Program-made: the position numbers and the translations under genes
Part shown: positions 56,133 through 64,000 of the stretch, one piece after another
Position numbering within the stretch: position 1 is the stretch's first letter
How the letters are laid out: each line of letters begins with the position of its first letter
Notes under the pieces: model-generated
Seen by the model: only the letters and a program-made list of their open reading frames with translations
Database searches by the model: none
Told to the model about the DNA's origin: nothing
Origin: Erodium maritimum
Lineage: Eukaryota; Streptophyta; Magnoliopsida; Geraniales; Geraniaceae
Assembly: GCA_963921825.1 (NCBI GenBank)
Contig: OY997591.1
Coordinates: 30,277,825-30,341,824, forward strand
DNA: 64,000 nucleotides
Direction: 5' to 3'

Positions 56133-58094
56133 TTAAACAGCACTCTTCTTGTTTCTGAAGTTTTCCTTCATCGAAGCAAATTTTTTCTTGCACTGATTCA
56201 CTGTCTTCCCCGGAACGGCAGTAGCAACCCTTTCCCACCGCTGACTGGTTTCCTTCGGAAAGGTCTTGAGAGCCTGAACCAGTGCCCTTTCTTGTACAGT
56301 AGACCACACATCTTGGTCCGCCCCATTGCCAGTGATCACATCATCTGGGCTCCCATTGTTCACACTTTTGTCAGTAGACTCTTGTGAACTATCCTTAGCT
56401 CCTGCACTGTTTTCAACTCCCTGACCCTGAGAGGATGATACTCCTGCTTCCTCTCTGATTGACAGAGGAGATGCAATGGACTGTGCAGGTTTCCTCTTCT
56501 CAAGAAATGAATCAAATGCTTTGGCAGAATCAGGCCTTTGAAGGAGAACTGTTTTGGTTGCCTTCAGAATTTCTTCCACAGATCTTCCGGTACCAATGTA
56601 CTCTGAAATCACCTCCCACCTCCGAGATGTTCCCTTGAGGTATTTCTGCATTCCTTTTCTCAGAAGCTCAATCTCTTCTTTACTCCAAGGTTTTTCTTTC
56701 TTCTCAATGTTTCCCGGTAGCACACTTCCATTAGCCTCTACTGAACCATTCTTTTGTGGCTTATGTTGCGCCTTTGGCTGAAGACTCTTCTCAGCCTGTT
56801 TCGTGGCCTCCAGATTATTACCATATCCACATGCTTCTCTCAAGACTTCAGCTTGCTCTGTTCCTTCTCTACTCTCCATCTTCCCACACAAATCCTTCAA
56901 CTGTTCAGTATCAAGTGACATACAAAGAGTTTCCACATCATCATCACAGAGGTCAAGCATACGTTGGGACACAACAGGTGCTGACACTGTTCGAAGACGA
57001 GTCCTTTCTTTGCGCAACAGCTTCTTTTCTCTCTCTCTCACCTTCTTCTGCTGTGCAGCAGCCTCGGCAGCAAGTTTGTCTTCAACCTCTTTCCGGCGTT
57101 TCTCCTCTTCAGCAGCCCTGACAGCTTCTTCCTCTTGCAACTTCTTTGCCAAGTATTTAGCTTCTTTTTTCCTCTGCTTCTCAGCTTTCTCCGCTTCTTT
57201 TCTTTTTTGTATTCTCGGGTCTTTTTTATAAGCGTTGTCAACAAGAGTACGTATTCTCGCATATTCTTCCTTCCTTGCTTTTTCAGAAAGCTTTGCATTC
57301 TGCCTTTCCATCCACCTCTTATGATCACGAGACTCAGCCTGCTCCAGATCAAACTCATCAGCATGTGGGAACTCTCTCCAACTTTTAAAACTGTACCAGA
57401 AGTCATAAAAACTATCCACATCCTTTATTGATGTCTTCTCATCGCCAAGAGTTGGGATAGGTTGTGTAACTGACCACCTCCCATTCCTCAAGAAAGCTGG
57501 ACAGAACACCTTGAAGAAATCCTGTGGCGCACAATCGGTTGGGATTTCATCATCAAACTCATCTGTAGAGTCATAAATTCTCCGCTTCAAAGGATCCATC
57601 AACACCTCATATGCCTCTTGAACGGACTTGAAATGGCTCTCTATTTCAACCTTCTTTGCCTCTTTTGCAGCGTCAGTTACCTCGGCAAGAAGCAGTGCAG
57701 CCTGTTTGTCAGGATGATACCTCAACGCAGTCTCACGATAACTCTTTCTTATCTGCTCCTCAGTGGCAAGATACCTTAAATGGGCCAAACCCAGCAATGC
57801 ATAGTGATCTTGTTGCTGGCTTTCCCCCGATTTCTTCTTGCCTTTAGTGCTATATGATTCAGAAGATGGCATATATGATTGATCCTTGTCATTTGTCACT
57901 TTCTGATCATCACCTTCTACAATCTTCTCTGCCTCCCATCCAATAAGTTTAAGAGCGGCAGAATGGAAAGAATGTCCAGCTGGTTCATATTTTGAAGCCT
58001 TAATAGGAAGGCAATTTGAAGAAAAATAGATTGCTTCCCCATCTACAATCTCTTTAGAGTAGGTAATAAGCCGAATGCCATTGTGAACACCCAT
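56133..58094 (-). CDS. ZRF1: ZRF1/DNAJC2-like protein: J-domain plus two SANT domains (653 aa)
   Basis: Single coding exon. J-domain at residues ~96-178 (DHYALLGL, HPDK at 127-130, FKSVQEAYEVLMD), followed by RRIYDSTDEFDDEIP, FFKVFCPAFLRNGRWS and FYDFWYSFKSWREFP, the hallmark of zuotin/ZRF1. A Lys/Glu/Ala-rich helical stretch covers 255-370. SANT/Myb repeats lie at ~468-520 (KPWSKEEIELLRKGMQKY, RRWEVI) and ~595-648 (DVWSTVQERALVQALKTFP, RWERVA). The family works as ribosome-associated Hsp70 co-chaperone and, in plants and animals, as a reader of ubiquitinated H2A. The start MGVHNGIRLITY is chosen because an acceptor (TTATTAAG) lies 4 bases upstream; the open frame itself extends eight codons further into the predicted intron. 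Confidence 0.93.
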   Translation of the reverse strand: MGVHNGIRLITYSKEIVDGEAIYFSSNCLPIKASKYEPAGHSFHSAALKLIGWEAEKIVEGDDQKVTNDKDQSYMPSSESYSTKGKKKSGESQQQDHYALLGLAHLRYLATEEQIRKSYRETALRYHPDKQAALLLAEVTDAAKEAKKVEIESHFKSVQEAYEVLMDPLKRRIYDSTDEFDDEIPTDCAPQDFFKVFCPAFLRNGRWSVTQPIPTLGDEKTSIKDVDSFYDFWYSFKSWREFPHADEFDLEQAESRDHKRWMERQNAKLSEKARKEEYARIRTLVDNAYKKDPRIQKRKEAEKAEKQRKKEAKYLAKKLQEEEAVRAAEEEKRRKEVEDKLAAEAAAQQKKVREREKKLLRKERTRLRTVSAPVVSQRMLDLCDDDVETLCMSLDTEQLKDLCGKMESREGTEQAEVLREACGYGNNLEATKQAEKSLQPKAQHKPQKNGSVEANGSVLPGNIEKKEKPWSKEEIELLRKGMQKYLKGTSRRWEVISEYIGTGRSVEEILKATKTVLLQRPDSAKAFDSFLEKRKPAQSIASPLSIREEAGVSSSQGQGVENSAGAKDSSQESTDKSVNNGSPDDVITGNGADQDVWSTVQERALVQALKTFPKETSQRWERVATAVPGKTVNQCKKKFASMKENFRNKKSAV

Positions 58095-58098
58095 ATTG

Positions 58099-59679
58099 CT
58101 TAATAAGAAAATAAACAACCAGTTTCGGGTTCAGTAGATGACTAAACTGCAGCAACTTTCAAACTGCATTTGTGATAAGACATAGTCAGATAAAATAGAA
58201 TAATACGATACTTAAGACTGACTACTACAATATTCTACTAGTACATATAGAGAATAAGGTTTGAGGCATGTAGTAGCATGGAAAGGACAAAAAATTTAGT
58301 CAGATAGCCTTTAATTTCTTGCAAGAAACCCCAAAAATCTAGAGCTTCACAAGAAGCTTTAGCCTTTAAAATCGCTTGCAAGGAAATAAAAATAATCTTG
58401 ACACCAAAACATTAAATATAGCAACCTCAACAATACCAACTGAAGAACAGAAAAACATCAAGACTTTAAAAAATGAAAGATCACCATAAACATTTGAAAC
58501 CATTTGGCATCTAATGGGAAAGAGAGAGAAGATGCCTTGTAAATCAAACATAGCAGTAAAGAAACAATTTACGACTCTGTTTTTTATGGTAGAGAATATC
58601 TAAATCACATCAAAGAAAGCAGCAAGTAGCACACAACACATAAGCAAAGAGCACCCTTTCTTCCACTTGTTTCAGAATAAGTGGGAATTAAAAGGTTGCA
58701 AGAGAAACACGAGTTGTTCAGTGTTAGCTAACACAGGCTTGTTCAAGCCACCTTCCAGTAAGAAATGAAGCCACTCTATGTTCTTAGGAGGAGTATAACC
58801 AAGAGGCTTACTTTTATGCATACAATTAAATCTCAAATGCATGCACGAACATAGCCCAGCATCTCATTTTTATGCAAACGAGCATTAGAAAACGATAGTC
58901 AATGACACTTAAATCCAATGCAATTGCAAGGCAACCATTACATTACCTAACACAAAGCGCAGCAAGGGTTCAAAAATACATAAAACAACCACATCAACTA
59001 CAACAAGTTGGTCTGCCAGTACCTCCTTCTACACAAACTATTTTATCACATATCTTGGAATGAAAATTTCTTATGTTCAGATAATGCGTACGAATATTAC
59101 ATTGCAGAATACCCAATTTCCAATAAATGGGATATCAAGTTACAAGCCTAATATCAAGTGAGTATAGTTTCAAACACACGCACAAGTAGTCGCATAATAT
59201 GTGTCATCCCAAATGCATTCCATGTACTTCACATTTCAATTTCAATTTCAATTAAGTTCAGGTAAGGACCACAGAAGTTACAAAAACAAAAGGAGAAGCA
59301 AATTTATTAAAATCATAACAAAATTATCAGAATAAAAGAACACGGAGAAATAGACAAATAGAAGAAAAAAGCATAAGCTACAAAAAAAAGACAACCCAAA
59401 AAAATAATAACAAGCAGCTCGATACTAACCACTACAGAATGAAATCAATTTGAAAACTAAAAAACAAATGCTTGAAAATCTGAAGCAAGCCCATCAGAAA
59501 ACAACTGATATAGAAGTTGAGCCGTTAACAAGAACCGATTGCAAATCGGAATAAAACATTTAAGGCCAAGCATGGAGTTGAAGTTTCTCCTTTTTTATTG
59601 GAGGCAGAAATGGGCGAATAAATGAATGAAAATGAATTTGTGGGAAACCAAAAAATCGACTGAGGAACAGAGAACGAAC
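58099..59679 (-). other. ZRF1 leader intron (predicted)
   Basis: On the minus strand the donor CTCAAG|GTTCGT at 59679 and the acceptor TTTTCTTATTAAG at 58099 delimit 1581 nt of AT-rich DNA with no coding signal. The acceptor is preceded by a T-rich tract (GTTGTTTATTTTC). Confidence 0.6.
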
Positions 59680-59830
59680 CTTGAGAGGGATAAGGAGGGA
59701 CCTTTACTCGTTCTCTTACTCTATCGTTGGTGACAGAGTAGAGAAGAAGAGAATGACTCGCTACTTCCCTCGGTTGCCCTAATATCTGCCTTCGATTCAG
59801 CGGGCTCTTCTTCCTTTCTCTCTTCACGGG
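59680..59830 (-). promoter_or_regulatory. ZRF1 5' leader exon (approximate)
   Basis: Minus-strand sequence from about 59830 to 59680 contains AGAGAGGAAAG and CTCTTCTTCTCTACTC and ends at the donor noted for the leader intron. GGCCCA/TGGGCC (59825-59840) just upstream resembles a site II promoter motif common in plant housekeeping genes. The transcription start is inferred, not seen. Confidence 0.45.
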
Positions 59831-60435
59831 CTAAGGCCCAATTTAACACGGGATAACACAGATTTTATTTAATCATGATAAGAAATTTCGAGATTTACGG
59901 CACAATAATTTCTCGAGAAAAAAATTGGGAAAGAGGTGGGATGGTGAGATAAGATTGAAGTAAAATCGGAGGAATGTCACGTTAGTTCGCTGAGGTGAAA
60001 TCGGCTACAAACTATTCTTAACCTAAGAATCGCAAGAACCAATCCTAGCAACACACACGTAAGATCCAACATTCACCATGATGCCACATCATCACCTCAA
60101 TTTCACCAAAGTCACTCTCATCCTTTCTCACACACGCAATGACATAATTGTAATAACATGGTGTCTTGTGGACAAGTGTCCATTTTTCTCTTTACCAATT
60201 CACTAATTTAATATTTCTCGATTCGTTTGAACTCTGATTAGCTTCAAATTTGTGCCAATATTTTTATTTTTTCAAGGGTTTTAAATCAAGATCAATCATG
60301 AATATATTTTGAAGCACGAAAATAAAAGGTATATCGGGGTGATAAAAATAATGTTGAGTGTTGATAAATCTTCACTAATAAATGTTTTATATCAGAGGTA
60401 TAATCTAGTCCTAAATACTGATAAAAACATGTACT
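59831..60435. other. Intergenic DNA upstream of ZRF1
   Basis: AT-rich, no supported gene. It runs from the presumed ZRF1 promoter to the left LTR of copia-D. Confidence 0.5.
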
Positions 60436-60679
60436 TGTTATGAAGTGACAAGTGGATGCCACATGTGGCCACCACAATTAGCATGCCACCACTAATTGCA
60501 TGTTAGTACAACTCAATACAATACCTCTTGTAAGACACTCTCTTGAATAGAAGTTCTCTCTACTATTAATCTCCAAGTGTTATTTCTTGTCTTACTCGGT
60601 AACCAACCTGTAGACACCAACCTTCTTATTATTCTTGGGCCATTGGTGTTGGTTCCGATCAAACTTGATTTTTACAACA
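60436..60679 (+). repeat. copia-D 5' LTR (244 bp, proposed)
   Basis: Starts TGTTATGAAGTGACAAG and ends TTTTTACAACA, giving TG..CA ends. Contains a polyadenylation-like AATACAATAC region and a promoter-like TCTCTTGAATAG. Limits are proposed from the terminal dinucleotides and the adjoining primer site; the partner LTR is outside the window. Confidence 0.65.
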
Positions 60680-60680
60680 C

Positions 60681-60696
60681 GTTATCAGCACGATCT
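60681..60696 (+). other. copia-D primer binding site
   Basis: GTTATCAGCACGATCT follows the LTR after one base. TTATCAGCACG is a primer-site sequence found in many plant copia elements. The usual tRNA-Met type TGGTATCAGAGC is used by copia-A. Confidence 0.6.
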
Positions 60697-61074
60697 TGTG
60701 TAAGTGGCTCAACTTGCATCTCGTGTATCTCTAAAACAAACCGTTAAAATCAAAATTCCACCTGTCACTTTGAAGACCCATATGTGGAGAACATTACTCC
60801 AAGAATCAGCTTCATCTGACCTTGGAGGAATCTCCGATCGGGCTCTTGAAAGTGGCTGGTCGGACCAAAACTGTGCAGAAAATTCAGCACCTTATTTCAT
60901 ATTCTCGCGAATTTATTTATACTTGATTCATGTTTATTTGTACACTTTTAGTTATGACGTTCATATAAGTATGCTCCGTGATCACCAATTTATATTGGAT
61001 CTTTCACATCAGAAATTTGATACTTATTGTATAATTGTGTTCTTATCATTAAGATTCAAATTTAAAACTTGTTG

Positions 61075-61350
61075 AAACCGAAGCATTTGGGCCTGAAGTT
61101 CCAAGATGCAGAAACCGCTTGCATGTAACATGCAGCTTAATTTATATCCCGAAGCTTATGAATATGATGGTATGTTGGACCCGAAGTTCCAAATACCAGT
61201 GGATTGAGGCATATTGGACCAGAAGTTCCAAATACATAATACTAGAGATCTGATACATATTGGACTAGAAGTTCCAAATACACATTACCAACGACCCGAT
61301 GCATATTGGACCAAAAGTTCCAAAATAAAATACTAACGACCCGAAGTCGA
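61075..61350 (+). repeat. copia-D leader repeats around GAAGTTCCAA
   Basis: Five irregularly spaced copies of a motif of the form TTGGACC-GAAGTTCCAA(A/G)ATA, at about 61088, 61188, 61226, 61271 and 61312, several preceded by GCATAT and interleaved with ACGACCCGA. The unit TTGGAC..GTTCCAA is itself partly self-complementary. The array lies between primer site and gag, where packaging signals are expected. Confidence 0.8.
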
Positions 61351-61390
61351 GTATGATCCTGACGTGCAATTATTTTGATCAATGTGCAGG

Positions 61391-62416
61391 ATGGATAACC
61401 TGACAAAGTTCAGTTATACACCCCTCAAATTGGACGAGAAGAATTATTATGAATGGGCGTTGGATACGACTCTCCACTTAAGATCTCAGAATCTTGGAGA
61501 CGCTATAAAAGAAGGGAACAACGAATTTGTTAAAAACAAAGCCTTGGACACAATCTTAATCCGTCATCATATGCACAAAGACCTAATGATTGAGTATTTA
61601 GATGATGAGGATCCCTTTGATTTATGGGTTAAACTCAAGGAGAGGTTTGAGCATATGAAAACGATAGCGCTCCCTCGTGCCCTATATGATTGGTCTAACC
61701 CCAGGTTACAAGACTTTAAGTCTGTAAATGAGTACAATTCAGCCATGTTTAGAATTGTTTCCAAGCTTCGCAGTTGTGGTGAAAAGATAACTGACGAGTC
61801 TATGCTTGAGAAAACGTTCTTTACATTCCACCCATCGAATATGCTCCTGCAACAGCAATATCGAACGATTTTTTTTCAAAAGTTCACAGACCTGATCGCG
61901 TGTCTACTCATTGTTGAGAAAAATAACGATCTATTAATGAAGAACCATCAAACTCGCCCTGTAGGCAGTTCTCCATTCCCTGAAGCGAATGTGACAAGAT
62001 ATGATGGTAGATTTGGACATAGACGAAGCCGAGGACCTTTTAGAGGTCGAGGTCGAGGTCGTGGACGTTGTCGTGGTCGTATTCACGGTTATGGGCATAG
62101 CAATTTCAAACCTTGTGGAAGAGATAACATGGTGTATCCCCATAAGCGGAACCGATATGATAAAGGAAAGAGCCCTCGGAACCAGACTCCCAAAAATGCT
62201 GAAACTAGGTGTTACCGATGTGGAGGAGCTGATCATTGGTCACGTGTATGTCACGTATCAAGCCATTTGGTGAAGTTGTACCAAGAATCGATCAAGGGAA
62301 ATGAGAAGATCGTTGAGACAAACTTTATTGATCATGCGAGCCCTGAAGATGCTCCGATCAAGCTTACAGTCTCCGACTTCTTTAAGGATGATGACGGAAA
62401 TGTGGATCATGATTGA
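61391..62416 (+). CDS. copia-D gag, 341 aa
   Basis: MDNLTKFSYTPLKLDEKNYY opens it; WVKLKERFEHMKTIALPRAL and LQDFKSVNEYNSAMFRI are UBN2-type gag core. An RGG-rich stretch (RGRGRGRGRCRGR, ~residues 215-230) precedes the CCHC knuckle CYRCGGADHWSRVC (~residues 276-289). The end, TNFIDHASPEDAP followed by LTVSDFF, is typical of this copia group. The frame also starts three codons earlier (61382); 61391 fits family starts better. Gag would package element RNA in virus-like particles. No stop interrupts it. Confidence 0.9.
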   Translation: MDNLTKFSYTPLKLDEKNYYEWALDTTLHLRSQNLGDAIKEGNNEFVKNKALDTILIRHHMHKDLMIEYLDDEDPFDLWVKLKERFEHMKTIALPRALYDWSNPRLQDFKSVNEYNSAMFRIVSKLRSCGEKITDESMLEKTFFTFHPSNMLLQQQYRTIFFQKFTDLIACLLIVEKNNDLLMKNHQTRPVGSSPFPEANVTRYDGRFGHRRSRGPFRGRGRGRGRCRGRIHGYGHSNFKPCGRDNMVYPHKRNRYDKGKSPRNQTPKNAETRCYRCGGADHWSRVCHVSSHLVKLYQESIKGNEKIVETNFIDHASPEDAPIKLTVSDFFKDDDGNVDHD

Positions 62417-62540
62417 AATATGGCTTAACTTGTGTTTTTCAGTACCCCCTTTCTTTTGAGTTAATGTAATGTGTGTATATGATGCTTTTGTAATCATTTC
62501 TTAAGAATGCAAACTAATTTAATACTTTTGTTTATGAAAG

Positions 62541-64000
62541 GATATGGATCTCTTACGTGCTTGCAAAAATGATGGAGACTTATGTATTATTGATTGTGCG
62601 ACGACGCACACAATCTTAACAAACAAGAGATATTTTTCTTGTCTAACCTTGGTTGAAGCGAATGTTAGCACCATTATGGGTACTTGAAATTAAATAGAGG
62701 GCTCCGAAAGAGCTACCTTGGTATTAGAAAATGGAACAAGGTTGAGTACCCATAATGCTCTGTATGCAAGTAGATCCAGTAGACATCTACTTAGCTTTAA
62801 GGATATTCATGACAACGGATATCATGTCGAGACCAGAAATGATAATGAGACTGAGTTTCTCTGTATCACCAGAAGTGATAAAAATGGTGAAAAACATGTA
62901 CATGAAAAATTAAAGGCCATATCATTAGGTTTGTATTATACAACCATAAGCCAATTGAGACCTACGCTACAATGAACCAGAAGTTCATTAATCCAAATGC
63001 TTTTATGCTTTTGCACAATCGTCTTGGTCATTCGGGATCGATAATGATGCGTAGAATCATTGAGAACTCATGTGGACATTTTTTTAAAGGGACAGAAGAT
63101 CCTAATGTCCAATGAGATATCTTGTACAACTTATTCACAAGGAAAATTAGTGGTCCGACCATCGCTAACCAAGATTAATGTTGAATGTTCATCGTTCTTG
63201 CAGAGGATTCAGGAATATATTTGTGGCCCCATTCATCCAGCTAGCGGACCATTCAGTTATTTCATGGTCCTGATAGACGCATCCAGCAGATGGTCTCATG
63301 TATGTGTGTTGTCAACGCAAAATGTTGCATTCGCTAAACTGTTGGCACAAATCATTAAGCTGAGGGCACACTTTCCTGATCATCCGATTAAATCTATTCG
63401 TCTCGATAATGATGGTGAGTTCATGTCGGGGACGTTTGATGATTATTTCATGTCTATAGGGAGTGAGGTTGAGCATCCCGTTACACATGTCCATACCCAA
63501 AATGGTTTAGCAGAATCGTTTATCAAACGTATACATGTAATTGCACGAACATTGCTGATACAATCACAATTACCTATCTCTATTTGGGGACATGCTGCAT
63601 CTTTAATTCGGTTGAGGCCAAGTGCATATCACTGATATTCCCTCATGCAACTTGCGTGTGGTCATAAACTTGATATATCCCATTTGCGAACCTTTGGTTG
63701 TGTCGTGCAAGTGCTGATCGCACCTCCTAAACACACGAAAATGGGACCCCAACGAAGATTGGGTGTTTATGTTGGTTTCGATTCACCATCGATAATCAGG
63801 TATCTTGAGCCCTTGACCGGTGATAGATTTACTGCAAGGTTTGCAGACTGTCATTTTGATGAGACATCGTTTCCACCACTAGGTGAGAAAGATAGGCCTC
63901 CTGAAGTTAGGCCTGAGCTTGATTGGAAAGTAAGTTCTCTGTCTCATCTTGACCCACGCACGCCATAGTGTGAGATGTAAGTCTAGAAGATACTTTATCT
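62541..64000 (+). pseudogene. copia-D pol, partial: protease and integrase
   Basis: DMDLLRACKNDGDLCIIDC resembles the protease start, with the active site reading DCAT where D-S-A-T is expected. LHNRLGHSGSIMMRRI (about 63015) is the zinc module before the integrase. The integrase core shows LIDASSRWSHVCVLST, IRLDNDGEF and HTQNGLAESFIKRIH (D-D-E) at 63260-63520, followed by FGCVVQVLIAPPKHTKMGPQ and RRLGVYVGFDSPSIIRYLEP. Stops or frameshifts occur near 62687, 62970-63060, 63105 and 63635, so it cannot give a full polyprotein. RT is not reached. Confidence 0.85.

Larger units (their letters stand above)
60436..64000 (+). mobile_element. copia-D: Ty1/copia element with short LTR, cut by the window end
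   Basis: 5' LTR 60436-60679, a primer-site-like motif directly after it, a 0.7-kb leader, gag and the first part of pol (protease, integrase) in the order of Ty1/copia. RT and the 3' LTR lie beyond 64000. gag is open but pol has several stops, so this copy is probably inactive. Its LTR, primer site and gag differ from copia-A, -B and -C, so it is a fourth copia lineage in the window. Confidence 0.85.

Noticed and set aside
61934-62236. Minus-strand Thr/Ser-rich frame opposite copia-D gag
   Set aside because: Antisense shadow of the Arg/Gly-rich part of gag.

Overview
This is a repeat-rich window from a flowering plant nuclear genome, most likely a eudicot. The evidence is spliced genes with GT..AG introns, a GAMYB-type R2R3-MYB gene with a near-canonical miR159 site, a plant-type ZRF1 (DnaJ + two SANT) gene, Ty1/copia and probable Ty3/gypsy elements, an L1-type LINE and a pogo-like DNA transposon. 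Only two host genes can be supported, both between about 50.6 and 59.8 kb.

Layout. 1-10.4 kb: remnant of an Athila/Tat-like element (mainly minus strand), cut by two long solo LTRs of one family, LTR-1 (950-4118, plus, target duplication TTGCG) and LTR-2 (6308-9725, minus, target duplication GTAAA). 10.5-11.5 kb: decayed pol of a copia family called copia-A here (Angela-like). 11.5-36.1 kb: SIRE-like copia-B (minus) with gag, protease remnant and envelope-like ORF but no integrase/RT seen. It has been used repeatedly as a landing site: a copia-A deletion derivative (13951-17102), a 506-bp solo LTR of another family (18708-20906, target duplication TCAGG) itself split by a copia-A solo LTR (18888-20575, target duplication AAAAC), and long solo LTR-3 (23000-35403, target duplication ATCTA) itself split by a young copia-A array arranged LTR-internal-LTR-truncated internal, with a 7263-bp period. 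36.8-46.7 kb: a second SIRE-like element, copia-C (plus), also without a visible pol core, interrupted by long solo LTR-4 (42298-45359, target duplication ACTTT). 46.7-50.2 kb: 5'-truncated, decayed LINE.

50.6-59.8 kb is the gene island. The GAMYB-like transcription factor (plus; coding exons 51926-52270, 54316-55195, 55308-55606) has a pogo-like DNA transposon in its second intron. The ZRF1/DNAJC2-like chaperone and chromatin factor (minus; 56133-58094) has an intron in its 5' leader. The two genes converge, with 526 bp between their stop codons. 60.4-64.0 kb: 5' part of a third copia type (copia-D) with a 244-bp LTR, a primer-binding-site-like motif, a repeated leader, an intact gag and a broken pol that runs off the window.

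The main observations beyond routine annotation concern transposon biology. All four copies of the long-LTR family are solo LTRs that share a 3' half but differ in their tandem arrays, and in one case in the whole 5' half. Two SIRE-like elements both keep gag, protease and env-like regions while lacking a recognisable integrase/RT core. A tandem copia shares a central LTR. I found no CRISPR array, rRNA or tRNA gene and no convincing new host system. Family and lineage names are recalled from general knowledge and were not searched.
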